64,000 nucleotides of DNA from Leptobacterium flavescens (GCF_010671605.1 NZ_JAABOO010000004.1:434001-498000), one strand, 5' to 3'. Counted from the stretch's first letter, positions 28,374 through 36,579 are shown. Notes: generated from the sequence alone by a model not told the origin. Program-made: numbers and translations.

Positions 28374-29438
28374 TTAGAAAGAATAAATTGCTGCTATAAG
28401 AAAGGATGCCAGGTTGTTGCTGGCAACCAGATCGGGATCGGTAAATATATCCGAAGAAGCCGAATCCAGGCGTAATTCAGGTTTTATGGTCAGATCTTCC
28501 ACGGTATAGCTTCCGGTTAGGGTAAAGGCGATAACATTCTCATCTTCCACATTGTTGTCCTCAAAAAAAGTATTGAAATACTCCGCTCTTAAACCCAGGG
28601 AAAAACTTTCGGATGTTTTGTATTGCGGATAAAGAGCTATTCCGTAGAATCCATCCCCGTCCGTAGTATTGTAAGTGGTATTTATTCCCAGGTAGACATC
28701 CTCATTCAGGTCGACACCGGCTGTGAGATCTGCCTGAAAAGTTGCATCATCCGTATCTACAGGGCCTTGTTTCCCGTAAATGAAATTCAGATAGGCTGCA
28801 CCTTTTTCCGTGGTATAAGACAATTGAGTTCCCAGGGAATACTGCTCCGCAGGATTGAACTCAGTAAAATCGGTAGCATTCAATATGCCTAACATCAGCG
28901 ACCACTTTTCAGACAGCAGGATATCTGCTTTCAAACCTGTATGTGAAAAAGGTCCGAAAGAAAACATATAAGAAGTAGAATAATTAAAATTGTCTGTGGG
29001 AGAGATCACCTCATAACCCAGGAAAGTGTTGAAGTTCCCGAAGGTAAGCTTTAGTTTATCGTTCAGGTTCCAGTATACGTACAACTGATTAACGATATTG
29101 GAAGAACCTTCGGACAGAAAGACTGCATCTTCTCCCCGTGGGCCGAACACCAGATCGGCAGTAAAGCCTACTTTCTCACCTTCGTAACTACCGATCAGAT
29201 TTACGAATCCAAGTGCAAATCCGGGATCATTGGCAAAAGAGGTAGGCGGAGCGAGGACAGCTCCTTCTTCATTCTTATTCGGGCCGTTAAAGTTATATCT
29301 GTAATAGGCATCAACAGAACCATCGAAGCTGAATTTCTTCTTTTCCTCATTTTCCTGGGCAAAAAAATAAGAACTTGGTAAAATTAATGCTGAAAAAAAT
29401 ACTTTTTTTACGATATTTGTAAACGTGATTGTTTTCAT
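28374..29438 (-). CDS. Outer-membrane beta-barrel porin (OmpL/Bbp2-like) linked to amtB
   Basis: The 354-residue product has a signal peptide (cleavage near YFFAQ, about 27) and alternating amphipathic strands throughout, ending in a C-terminal phenylalanine (AAIYSF) as expected for Bam-assembled barrels. It resembles the putative beta-barrel porin-2 family. Its place downstream of glnK-amtB and a leader sequence shared with amtB suggest that it lets nitrogen compounds across the outer membrane; this is inference. Confidence 0.8.
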   Translation of the reverse strand: MKTITFTNIVKKVFFSALILPSSYFFAQENEEKKKFSFDGSVDAYYRYNFNGPNKNEEGAVLAPPTSFANDPGFALGFVNLIGSYEGEKVGFTADLVFGPRGEDAVFLSEGSSNIVNQLYVYWNLNDKLKLTFGNFNTFLGYEVISPTDNFNYSTSYMFSFGPFSHTGLKADILLSEKWSLMLGILNATDFTEFNPAEQYSLGTQLSYTTEKGAAYLNFIYGKQGPVDTDDATFQADLTAGVDLNEDVYLGINTTYNTTDGDGFYGIALYPQYKTSESFSLGLRAEYFNTFFEDNNVEDENVIAFTLTGSYTVEDLTIKPELRLDSASSDIFTDPDLVASNNLASFLIAAIYSF

Positions 29439-29455
29439 AATTAAAGAGAATTAAT

Positions 29456-29474
29456 TGTTTGGTAGTTAGTTGAT
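29456..29474 (-). repeat. Leader repeat copy upstream of the porin gene
   Basis: The 19-nt sequence (plus strand tgtttggtagttagttgat) differs at one base from the copy before amtB (30837-30855). It lies 17 nt before the porin ATG. Confidence 0.7.
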
Positions 29475-29497
29475 CGAGAGATCAATAGTTATGTTTC

Positions 29498-29572
29498 GTT
29501 TTTTTATCCATCAATTTTTCTTGTTGAAAAGATTACATTACGGAGTACTTGGCGGAGTACTCCGTTTTTTTT
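29498..29572 (+). ncRNA. Candidate plus-strand small RNA between porin and amtB genes
   Basis: Two minus-strand genes flank a terminator that points the other way. The stem ACGGAGTACT/AGTACTCCGT (29540-29549 with 29556-29565) is perfect, and eight T residues follow on the plus strand only. Upstream, TTG at 29470 and TATGTTTC at 29490-29497 (17-nt spacer) form an imperfect plus-strand promoter. A transcript of roughly 70 nt is possible. Alternatively the hairpin is a weak minus-strand processing site after amtB. Confidence 0.3.
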
Positions 29573-29583
29573 ATTCTTCTGAT

Positions 29584-30828
29584 TTAGTGCTGATTGAGTC
29601 TGAAGTCGGGATAGGCATCCATTCCGTGTTCATGTTTATCCAGACCCTGAAGCTCTTCCTGCTTGGATACCCTTAATCCTATAGTCTTCTTAATGGTGTA
29701 AAGGAAGAGGAATGCAGTGAGGAGGCAGAAAGTCCCAATGATCAGCACTCCGAATAACTGAGTAAATAATTGGGTAAGGCCTGCTTTAGAACCGAAAACA
29801 CCTACGGCCAGGGTTCCCCAGATACCACATATAAGATGAACGGCTATTGCACCAACGGGATCGTCCAGTCTTAAACGATCTATAAATGAAACTCCTGCTA
29901 CAATAATTCCTCCGGCGATAAGGCCAATCAGAATAGCATCGGTCGGGGTCATCAGATCTGCTCCGGCGGTGATACCTACGAGTCCACCGAGTATCCCGTT
30001 AAGGAACATGGTCAGGTCGTAATTTTTGTAGATGAGGGCAGAGACCACAAAAGCGGCTATTCCTCCCGACGCTGCAGCCAGACTGGTGGTTACAAGGGTA
30101 AGGGAAGTAGCGGCAGGATCTGCAGAGAGTACGGAACCTCCGTTAAAACCGAACCATCCCAACCAAAGGATAAAGACCCCCGCAGCTGCAAGCAGAATAT
30201 TATGCCCGGGAATGGCCTGAACTTCACCTTTATCGTTAAATTTCCCGATTCTCGGACCCAGCAGGAATACTGCTACAATGGCTGCCCATCCTCCGACAGA
30301 GTGTACCAGGGTAGACCCGGCAAAATCGTAAAAACCCCATTTATCCAGAAAACCACCTCCCCATTTCCAGGAACCGGCAATCGGATATACGATACCTACA
30401 TATAAAACGGTGAACAGCATAAAAGAACCCAGTTTGATACGTTCTGCTACCGCACCGGAAACAATGGTTGCAGCAGTGGCGGCAAACATACCCTGGAAAA
30501 GAAAATCCGTCCAGTAAGTATAACCCTCGTTATAGGAGAGGTCCAGGGCTCCTTCTTTAAAAGGGGCGCTTAGTCCGAACAGGTTAAAGAAATAATCCGG
30601 GATCACTCCGGCGATAAAACTTCCCGGATACATGAGGTTAAAGCCTACAAGGCAATAAAGCAAGAGGCCAATACAAATTATAAATACATTTTTAAAGAGA
30701 ATATTTATCGTGTTCTTCTGCCGTGTAAGGCCAATTTCAAGGAATGAAAACCCCAGGTGCATAAAGAAGACCAGGGCGGTACATATCATCATCCATACGT
30801 TGTTGGTAGTTAAAGTAACTCCTTCCAT
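29584..30828 (-). CDS. amtB: Ammonium transporter
   Basis: This 414-residue channel has eleven membrane helices and a C-terminal cytoplasmic tail, which the PII protein would bind. Recognisable parts are the FQGMFAATAATIVSGAVAERI region near 115, the DFAGSTLVHSVGGWAA stretch near 170 with the first pore histidine, and AVHLICGIWGTLAVGVF near 325. It lies 26 bp after glnK. Expression under nitrogen limitation is expected from the arrangement. Confidence 0.96.
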   Translation of the reverse strand: MEGVTLTTNNVWMMICTALVFFMHLGFSFLEIGLTRQKNTINILFKNVFIICIGLLLYCLVGFNLMYPGSFIAGVIPDYFFNLFGLSAPFKEGALDLSYNEGYTYWTDFLFQGMFAATAATIVSGAVAERIKLGSFMLFTVLYVGIVYPIAGSWKWGGGFLDKWGFYDFAGSTLVHSVGGWAAIVAVFLLGPRIGKFNDKGEVQAIPGHNILLAAAGVFILWLGWFGFNGGSVLSADPAATSLTLVTTSLAAASGGIAAFVVSALIYKNYDLTMFLNGILGGLVGITAGADLMTPTDAILIGLIAGGIIVAGVSFIDRLRLDDPVGAIAVHLICGIWGTLAVGVFGSKAGLTQLFTQLFGVLIIGTFCLLTAFLFLYTIKKTIGLRVSKQEELQGLDKHEHGMDAYPDFRLNQH

Positions 30829-30836
30829 AATAATTC

Positions 30837-30855
30837 TGTTTGATAGTTAGTTGAT
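30837..30855 (-). repeat. Leader repeat copy upstream of amtB
   Basis: The 19-nt sequence (plus strand tgtttgatagttagttgat) is 18/19 identical to 29456-29474. It ends 8 nt before the amtB ATG and overlaps the glnK stop region by 1 nt. Confidence 0.7.
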
Positions 30856-31193
30856 TAGTTAAGTGATTGTTTTCCTTTTTCCTTTGTCCGGATCCTGTAA
30901 GCTTCCTCTACAGGAGAGACAAAGATCTTCCCGTCTCCCACATTGCCGGTATAAGCGGCGGACAGCAATGCATTGACGGTACGATCCAGAAATTCATCGG
31001 AAACTACAATTGAAAGAAAGCGTCTCTGTATATCGGTGGTACTGTAACTTACCCCCCGATATACATGCCCTTCCTTTTCGTTGCCTACTCCGGTTACATC
31101 CCAGTAACTGAAGAAGTTTACCTCAATCTGATGAAGTGCATCCCTGACATCATCAAATTTGGATTTTCGAATAATGGCTTCAATTTTTTTCAT
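30855..31193 (-). CDS. glnK: PII nitrogen regulatory protein
   Basis: The 112-residue protein keeps the PII trimer fold: MKKIEAIIR start, T-loop with VYRGVSY (the second tyrosine corresponds to the uridylylated Tyr51 of GlnB), and the C-terminal signature YTGNVGDGKIFVSPVEEAYRIRT. It senses ATP/ADP and 2-oxoglutarate and blocks AmtB when nitrogen is plentiful. The T-loop is 2 residues shorter than in E. coli between GH and VYRG. It is first gene of glnK-amtB-porin. Confidence 0.95.
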   Translation of the reverse strand: MKKIEAIIRKSKFDDVRDALHQIEVNFFSYWDVTGVGNEKEGHVYRGVSYSTTDIQRRFLSIVVSDEFLDRTVNALLSAAYTGNVGDGKIFVSPVEEAYRIRTKEKGKQSLN

Positions 31194-31237
31194 AATTAAT
31201 CGGTTTGACGCCGATAAAACTATAATAAAAAAACAAC

Positions 31238-31310
31238 ACCCTGTATATTTTTAGGGGTCATAGATTGATTTTTATCAAATTTTGAATTTATACCCCTATA
31301 AAATTAGGGT
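31238..31310. promoter_or_regulatory. Two ACCCC-AGGGT dyads upstream of glnK
   Basis: ACCCCTATAAAATTAGGGT at 31292-31310 and, on the other strand, a 21-nt dyad at 31238-31258 beginning ACCCCTAAAAATATA and ending AGGGT, share ends and A/T-rich centres. They lie 45-117 bp before the glnK start and their centres are about 53 bp apart. They may bind a nitrogen-responsive regulator. The rest of 31194-31419 is AT-rich and shows no gene. Confidence 0.35.
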
Positions 31311-31419
31311 ATGATATTTTGAAGTGTATAAAAATGTGAAATTCAAATGAGTTTTAGAGGGGGTAGGAACACGAATTAAGGTATTCGGGGGAAAAGTATT
31401 CCGATATAAATGAATAGTA

Positions 31420-31791
31420 TTAAAAGAATTTTACCAGCCAGCTTCCGAACCAGACCGCAAATATGGCCAGAGTAAAACTTATGATCGTATAAATAGAGAA
31501 AGACAGCATATCCCCGGCTTTGAGCAAAGCGTGGTTCTCATAGGCAAAAGTAGAAAAGGTGGTAAAGCCTCCACAGAAACCGGTGGCCAGTAATAAAGTT
31601 TGATTGGTAGACAGCATTTCGTTGCGTGCAGCAAGCCCTAGAATGATCCCTATAAATAAACTACCCAGAACATTGGCAGCAAAAGTTCCGTAGGGAATAC
31701 CGGTTTCCGGACTGTTGAGTAATCTGCTTAGCAGGTATCTCATTACGCTACCGAAACCGCCTCCGATAAAAACTAGTAAAAACTGTTTCAT
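31420..31791 (-). CDS. crcB: Fluoride efflux channel CrcB/Fluc
   Basis: The 123-residue protein has four membrane helices and the family's motifs: GGGFGSVMRYLLSR at about 10-23, GTFAANVLGSLFIGI at about 35-49 with the pore-lining asparagine, and GFCGGFTTFSTFAYE at about 71-85 holding the central sodium site and the phenylalanine box. Dual-topology dimers export fluoride. No fluoride riboswitch could be recognised upstream. The gene stands alone between spacer regions. Confidence 0.94.
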   Translation of the reverse strand: MKQFLLVFIGGGFGSVMRYLLSRLLNSPETGIPYGTFAANVLGSLFIGIILGLAARNEMLSTNQTLLLATGFCGGFTTFSTFAYENHALLKAGDMLSFSIYTIISFTLAIFAVWFGSWLVKFF

Positions 31792-31863
31792 CTATTTTGA
31801 GATTTTTAGTGGATTGAAAATTAAGCAAAGAAATAATTTCAAATATGCTTGTTTCAAATAAAA

Positions 31864-31894
31864 ACGCCATCCCTGTAAATTAAAGGAATGGCGT
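31864..31894 (-). terminator. Terminator after the SRPBCC/GyrI gene
   Basis: A 10-bp stem with one mismatch (ACGCCATCCC with GGAATGGCGT) is followed on the minus strand by TTTTATTTG, 20 nt after the stop. Confidence 0.75.
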
Positions 31895-31914
31895 AAATAT
31901 ATAATTTTAATGGA

Positions 31915-32934
31915 TTAGTTAGATTTAACCGGAAGATAAATTTCCGTAGTCCAGTCGGCGGGATTAGGATGTTGTCCGGGATCATTGGTATAAACTTCCA
32001 GCATTGGGCCTTCAACAGACTCGAGTTTGTTGTCTTTCATATATTGCTGGGCAGTTTCCCAGGCAGCTTTCAGATTGCTGTAGTTTCCTGTGAGCGTTGT
32101 TTTCAATGCCGCAAAGGAAGGAAGTTCTCCTGTTACTATTCCGCTGTCTGAATTGGTGATGACTTTCTCGGTAGTTGGAATACAGCAGGAAAGGATAACA
32201 GCATTGTTCTCATTATCGATCTCTCTGTAATACACAAAAGGAGCTCCGGCCATGGTTACTTTATTCTGAATGGCATACTCTCCGATCTGACCCATCATCT
32301 CCCTGATCTTTTCCGGGATCTCAGACGTCTTACAGGATACTGTGTTGTAAATATAGAATCCGCCACCATGGTCTACAACGCCATTGACATTCACGGAATA
32401 TTTTTTCATCCCGTCTACAATAACACTGTCCAGTTTTTCAAGACCTCTTTCATACATGGGGCCCACAGTTTTTTCCATAGAACCTGCAAAAGTGGTATAC
32501 AGCTTAAACATAAAGTTCTTGGTTCCCTTCATTCCCCATGTAACTTCGGTACCTTTATCTGTTTCATTAAACGCCCAGTATACATCCGAAGGTTCAAAAT
32601 CTTCAAAGCTCAATTTCTGGTCAATACTTTTATTTGCATCTGCCGAAACAGTTTCCATTTTACCTTTCCCGTCTTTTCCGTTCCAGGTATAGCTTCCACC
32701 TACACCCACAGTATTCGCTGCATAGTTGTAGGTCATAGTTGGGTCCTGTTCCTGCCAGGGGCCCCAGCTCTCCCAGTTTTTATAATCGTTTATATTGTTG
32801 TAAACAACAGAAACAGGAGCCTCGATCAGCCTCGAGCGCTTCACTTCGTAATCGGCCGGCTGGACCGCTACATATATGGATACTGCAATAATGGCAATTA
32901 ATAGCAGGAAGAATAAATATTTTACGATTTTCAT
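31915..32934 (-). CDS. Membrane-anchored SRPBCC + GyrI-like ligand-binding protein
   Basis: The 339-residue product has an N-terminal membrane helix (about 4-24). Next is an SRPBCC/polyketide-cyclase-like domain (about 30-175) containing NINDYKNWESWGPW. A GyrI-like/AraC-effector domain (about 185-336) contains TMAGAPFVYY and the closing ADWTTEIYLPV. Both folds bind small hydrophobic ligands; neither shows catalytic residues. The DNA-binding domain usually joined to GyrI-like domains is absent. Function is unknown, possibly ligand sensing or detoxification. Confidence 0.82.
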   Translation of the reverse strand: MKIVKYLFFLLLIAIIAVSIYVAVQPADYEVKRSRLIEAPVSVVYNNINDYKNWESWGPWQEQDPTMTYNYAANTVGVGGSYTWNGKDGKGKMETVSADANKSIDQKLSFEDFEPSDVYWAFNETDKGTEVTWGMKGTKNFMFKLYTTFAGSMEKTVGPMYERGLEKLDSVIVDGMKKYSVNVNGVVDHGGGFYIYNTVSCKTSEIPEKIREMMGQIGEYAIQNKVTMAGAPFVYYREIDNENNAVILSCCIPTTEKVITNSDSGIVTGELPSFAALKTTLTGNYSNLKAAWETAQQYMKDNKLESVEGPMLEVYTNDPGQHPNPADWTTEIYLPVKSN

Positions 32935-33109
32935 AAGTATTGTTTTTTGGATTAGGTCATCGCTAATTTACAAAAAAATAGACTTTTTGTTTTACGAATT
33001 AAGCTAAACCTGAAACAATACAAAAGGAATTCAAAAAGAAATTTTCGTTCTTTTTTGAACAGGGGAGACTAGTAAATACACAAATGATATTACCTGAATT
33101 CAGTAAAAA

Positions 33110-33289
33110 TTATACTGCTTTCTTGTAAGTATTCACCTGGATTTTATTTTCGGAATCTTGTGCTGCTCGCTTAACAATACTTAATTGTCGTTGCTTTGTA
33201 GAAGGTCTTTTACTTTTGTTCACGCTAAATACTAGCAAAAAAACATTGATTAGGAGCAAGCTAAATAGTATAGCAAAAAATGTTAACAT
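33110..33289 (-). CDS. Small single-pass membrane protein (59 aa)
   Basis: A 60-codon frame runs from the ATG complementary to 33287-33289 to the stop at 33110-33112. The product has one N-terminal hydrophobic helix (residues about 2-22, AILFSLLLINVFLLVFS) and a basic, polar tail of 37 residues. This helix-plus-tail shape, including a LLVFSVN end of the helix, looks like short proteins common in flavobacterial genomes. No function is known. It lies alone in the interval 32935-33426. Confidence 0.6.
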   Translation of the reverse strand: MLTFFAILFSLLLINVFLLVFSVNKSKRPSTKQRQLSIVKRAAQDSENKIQVNTYKKAV

Positions 33290-33426
33290 CGCTTTTTATT
33301 TTAAAACCACCATTGCAAATTTAAGAAATTATTATGTTAAAACGACATAATTCTTATAAAATTGTGAGAAAATGCTTGTTTTTTTTATGAGTGAATAAAA
33401 AGATGCTAATATTTTATAAATCCGGG

Positions 33427-33615
33427 TTAATCTTTTATCAGAAATTTTATAATGAAAAGAATGATCACAAAAAGGATAAACCCGAGCAATATCCATTTGG
33501 TCCCCTTATAGTATTTAAGGTGAAGGTTTTTATCTTTTCTGTAACTGAAAAGCATAACTGCTATAAAAGCAATAACAAAAAAAATGGCGAAAGCCCATTG
33601 TCCTGTACTGAACAT
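33427..33615 (-). CDS. Small two-helix membrane protein (62 aa)
   Basis: The 62-residue product has two hydrophobic helices (about 6-23 and 42-59) joined by a basic loop SYRKDKNLHLKYYKG. The pattern suggests a real small inner-membrane protein with the loop in the cytoplasm. It diverges from the MazG-like gene with only 37 bp between the starts. The overlapping plus-strand frame (33391-33639) is lysine- and asparagine-rich with no recognisable pattern and was rejected. Confidence 0.65.
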   Translation of the reverse strand: MFSTGQWAFAIFFVIAFIAVMLFSYRKDKNLHLKYYKGTKWILLGFILFVIILFIIKFLIKD

Positions 33616-33652
33616 ATTTATATTTTTATGCGAAATTAATTAAAATTTAATC

Positions 33653-34036
33653 ATGAAGAGAAAACTTGATGCTGTTGCCGAATTTCACAAAGCATTCGGA
33701 TTAGGAGTTAAGGAAGAGCCTGCTGCTTTTCTGGGAGAAGATAAGTTAAAGCTGCGTTTTAATTTAATGGCCGAAGAAAATGAGGAATACCTTGAAGCTG
33801 CCAGGGAAAACGACCTGGTTGAAGTAGCAGATGCCCTTGGCGACATGCTTTATATTTTATGCGGAACTATTCTGGAACACGGAATGCAATACAAAATAGA
33901 AGAAGTGTTTGAAGAGATACAGAGAAGTAATATGAGTAAACTTGGGGAAGATGGAAAACCTATTTACAGGGAAGACGGAAAGGTGATGAAAGGGCCCAAT
34001 TACTTTAAACCCGATATCGAAAAAATATTGAACTAA
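33653..34036 (+). CDS. MazG-superfamily nucleotide pyrophosphohydrolase-like protein
   Basis: The 127-residue protein has the all-alpha NTP pyrophosphohydrolase pattern: MAEENEEYLEAARENDLVEVADALGD at about 38-63 gives the ExxE and ExxD metal-binding motifs. The C-terminal part (GKPIYREDGKVMKGPNYFKPD) is typical of the phosphoribosyl-ATP-pyrophosphohydrolase-like branch. It may clean noncanonical nucleotides. No histidine-biosynthesis gene is adjacent, so a HisE role is unlikely. It shares a bidirectional terminator with ilvE. Confidence 0.85.
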   Translation: MKRKLDAVAEFHKAFGLGVKEEPAAFLGEDKLKLRFNLMAEENEEYLEAARENDLVEVADALGDMLYILCGTILEHGMQYKIEEVFEEIQRSNMSKLGEDGKPIYREDGKVMKGPNYFKPDIEKILN

Positions 34037-34040
34037 TAAA

Positions 34041-34063
34041 AAAGGAGGCTCATGGCCTCCTTT
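34041..34063. terminator. Bidirectional terminator between the MazG-like gene and ilvE
   Basis: AAAGGAGGC and GCCTCCTTT form a perfect 9-bp stem with loop TCATG, with A- and T-runs on both sides. It serves both convergent genes and ends 2 nt before the ilvE stop. Confidence 0.85.
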
Positions 34064-34065
34064 TT

Positions 34066-35133
34066 TTAGATCTTATATCTCCATCCGAATTTATCTTCCG
34101 AATTGTTATATTGAATATCCATCAGGGTTTTCTTGAAATATCCTGCGTAGGAGTCCTCAAGCTTAGGGAGCTCGAATTTTTTATCCTGGAAAGCAAATCC
34201 TGAGATCGGATTTATTACCGCAGCAGTACCGCTTCCGAAAATCTCCTTTAAATTATCGTTCTCAGCAGCTTCAATTACTTCCTTTACAGAAACCCTTCTT
34301 ACTTCTACATCGATTCCTGCATCCTCCGCAAGAGCAATTACACTCTTTCTGGTTACCCCGTCAAGGATACGGTCGTTGTTGGGAGAGGTAAGGAGTTTAT
34401 CTCCGATCCTGAAAAATACGTTCATAGTTCCCGCTTCTTCCAGGTATTCGTGAGAACTTGCATCTGTCCAGATTATTTGCTGATACCCCTGAGCGTTGGC
34501 CAGGCTGGTCGGATAAAACTGAGCAGCATAATTTCCTGCTGCTTTGGCAAATCCTACACCACCGTCTGCAGCCCTGCTGAATTTTTCAGCGATCTTTACC
34601 CTTACTTCTCCTGAATAATATGCTTTGGCAGGAGAGCAAATGATCATAAATTTATAATCGCTGGAAGGGGAGGCTGATACTCCCGGCTCCGTTGCAATAA
34701 CAAAAGGCCTAAGGTATAGTGAATTTCCAAATCCTTTTTGGATCCAGTTCTTTTCTAATTGAAGAAGGGTTTTTAGACCCTCAAAGAAAAACTCTTCCGG
34801 AAATTCCGGTATCGCTAATCGCTGAGAAGATAAATTAATTCTCCTGAAATTTTCATCCGGTCTGAACAACCAGACATCATCATTATCGTCTTTATATGCC
34901 TTCATTCCTTCAAAAACTGCCTGCCCGTAATGGAAAACCTTGGCAGAAGGATCTATAGTAATAGGCTGATAAGGAACAATTTCAGGTTTCTTCCATTCTC
35001 CCTCAGAATAGTCGCAAACAAACATATAATCGGTAAAAACCTTTCCAAAATCCAGATTGTCAAAGTCAACCTGATCAATTTTGGAAGCTTTAATTTGTTC
35101 TACTTCGATGTTTAAAACAGTATCATTTTTCAT
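34066..35133 (-). CDS. ilvE: Branched-chain amino acid aminotransferase
   Basis: This PLP enzyme transaminates leucine, isoleucine and valine and their keto acids. The 355 residues belong to the longer BCAT group: HYGQAVFEGMKAYK near 66-79, FRPDENFRRIN near 88, the PLP lysine in GFAKAAGNYAAQFYPT near 193, and EEAGTMNVFF near 230 are all family landmarks. Length is typical for Bacteroidota BCATs. It is a single-gene unit. Confidence 0.95.
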   Translation of the reverse strand: MKNDTVLNIEVEQIKASKIDQVDFDNLDFGKVFTDYMFVCDYSEGEWKKPEIVPYQPITIDPSAKVFHYGQAVFEGMKAYKDDNDDVWLFRPDENFRRINLSSQRLAIPEFPEEFFFEGLKTLLQLEKNWIQKGFGNSLYLRPFVIATEPGVSASPSSDYKFMIICSPAKAYYSGEVRVKIAEKFSRAADGGVGFAKAAGNYAAQFYPTSLANAQGYQQIIWTDASSHEYLEEAGTMNVFFRIGDKLLTSPNNDRILDGVTRKSVIALAEDAGIDVEVRRVSVKEVIEAAENDNLKEIFGSGTAAVINPISGFAFQDKKFELPKLEDSYAGYFKKTLMDIQYNNSEDKFGWRYKI

Positions 35134-35263
35134 GCATCAGATAATTTGCCACAAAATTAGATAAATAAAGGATGCTTAGAAACTAAAAATTCGATTAAAA
35201 TATCTTTATTTTGTGATAAAATGTAACCTAATTATAAATAATACCAATAAAAAGAACATTTAA

Positions 35264-35776
35264 ATGAGGAAATTAGTTATTCTAAGTATTGCTGTTATGT
35301 CTTTTATAGGATGTAAAACCGATAGCGAAAAAAAGGAAACAGTTAAGGAAGAAGCCGAAATTGTTAAACAAGACAATTACCTTTCTTTCGGAGAAGTGAT
35401 AGATGCCGAAAATTCCCTGAACAGCCTTTCTGCTACCGAAACCTATGAGGCCATGGCTTTAAACGATACCACAGATCTTAAATTCACAGCTAAGGTAAAT
35501 GCCGTGTGTAAAGCAAAAGGATGTTGGATGCGTCTGAAACTGGATAATGGAGAAGAGGTTATGGTCAAGTTTAAGGACTACGGTTTTTTTGTTCCCAAGG
35601 ATATAGAGAACAAAGAGGTGGTTGTAAACGGAAAAGCCTTTGTTAATGAGGTGCCGATAGATGAACAGCAGCACTATGCCAAGGATGCGGGTAAGACCGA
35701 AGAAGAAGTAGCGGCTATTACCGAACCTAAAAAAACCTATTCTTTTATAGCAGACGGAGTTCTTATCCGCAAATAA
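35264..35776 (+). CDS. DUF4920 domain-containing lipoprotein
   Basis: A lipobox (MSFIGC, cysteine near 17) and an acidic linker precede the DUF4920 domain. Its core KAKGCWMRLKLDNGEEVMVKFKDYGFFVPKD lies near 85-115, with a short conserved Cys pair (CKAKGC), and GVLIRK closes the protein. The domain is OB-fold-like and of unknown function, common in Flavobacteriia. The next gene starts 1 nt after its stop, so translation is probably coupled. Confidence 0.88.
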   Translation: MRKLVILSIAVMSFIGCKTDSEKKETVKEEAEIVKQDNYLSFGEVIDAENSLNSLSATETYEAMALNDTTDLKFTAKVNAVCKAKGCWMRLKLDNGEEVMVKFKDYGFFVPKDIENKEVVVNGKAFVNEVPIDEQQHYAKDAGKTEEEVAAITEPKKTYSFIADGVLIRK

Positions 35777-35777
35777 A

Positions 35778-36458
35778 TTGAAAAGAAAGATCATAAATAC
35801 TGCCGATGGTTCCGCTACCATATACCTGGAAGAATGGAACGAACATTACCACTCCAAACACGGAGCTGTAAATGAAGCTTATCACGTGTTTATAAAGAAT
35901 GGACTTTCCCTCTTTTCCGACAGGGAGCTTTCTGTTCTGGAAATTGGTTTCGGAACCGGGCTGAATGCCTTTATTACCTTCCTGGAAGCACCTGCGCTCA
36001 AACTCAATATAGATTATACCGGAGTGGAAGCTTATCCCGTAACAGAAGAAGAATTAAAATTGCTGAATTATCCGGAGCAGTTAAAAGCAGAAGATAAAGA
36101 AGCTGTTTTTAAGAAAATGCACCGGAGTAAGTGGGAGAAAAAGACCCCGATAGAAAAGGGTTTTGACCTTTGTAAACGCCAGCAAAGTTTTGAGGAGATT
36201 GAAGATGAAGCGTGTTTTGATCTTGTTTATTTCGATGCCTTTGGAGCAAGGGTTCAACCTGAATTGTGGACGGAAGATATCTTTTTAAAAATGTTCAGGG
36301 CTTTAAGACCGGGCGGAGTATTGGTCACTTATGCTGCAAAAGGAAGCGTAAGGAGAGCCATGCAGGCCGTAGGTTTTGAAGTAGAACGCTTACCCGGCCC
36401 TCCAGGCAAACGTGAAATGCTGAGAGCAACGAAGCATTTCGAGGGGGGCGAAAATTGA
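35778..36458 (+). CDS. mnmD: MnmD-type tRNA (mnm5s2U34) methyltransferase
   Basis: The 226-residue protein matches the methyltransferase half of E. coli MnmC, which makes mnm5(s2)U34 in tRNA from the aminomethyl form with SAM. The SAM site VLEIGFGTGLNAF lies near 54-66 and YFDAFGARVQPELW near 152-165 is the family signature. The FAD-dependent second half of MnmC is absent, as usual for MnmD. The start is TTG at 35778, 1 nt after the DUF4920 stop; no ATG occurs early enough. mnmA, acting on the same nucleotide, is 24 kb away. Confidence 0.9.
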   Translation: MKRKIINTADGSATIYLEEWNEHYHSKHGAVNEAYHVFIKNGLSLFSDRELSVLEIGFGTGLNAFITFLEAPALKLNIDYTGVEAYPVTEEELKLLNYPEQLKAEDKEAVFKKMHRSKWEKKTPIEKGFDLCKRQQSFEEIEDEACFDLVYFDAFGARVQPELWTEDIFLKMFRALRPGGVLVTYAAKGSVRRAMQAVGFEVERLPGPPGKREMLRATKHFEGGEN

Positions 36459-36579
36459 AAACAGAGGGGTATTTGGCGATGAAAATACCTTAACAGAAAC
36501 TTAAACAATACTGTTAAACCTTCATAAAAACAAATCCTTACCTTTTCAAAAGCCGTAATTTTGTTAAAAACAGTTGGGA

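Noticed and set aside
29470-29676. 68-codon plus-strand frame between porin and amtB
   Set aside because: It passes through a strong terminator hairpin and into the end of amtB antisense; composition is not protein-like.
31792-31900. Fluoride riboswitch before crcB
   Set aside because: The only structure there is the terminator of the upstream gene; no riboswitch pseudoknot core was recognised.
33391-33639. 82-codon plus-strand frame opposite the 62-aa membrane protein
   Set aside because: It is antisense to a better candidate with clear membrane helices and is rich in Lys/Asn without pattern.
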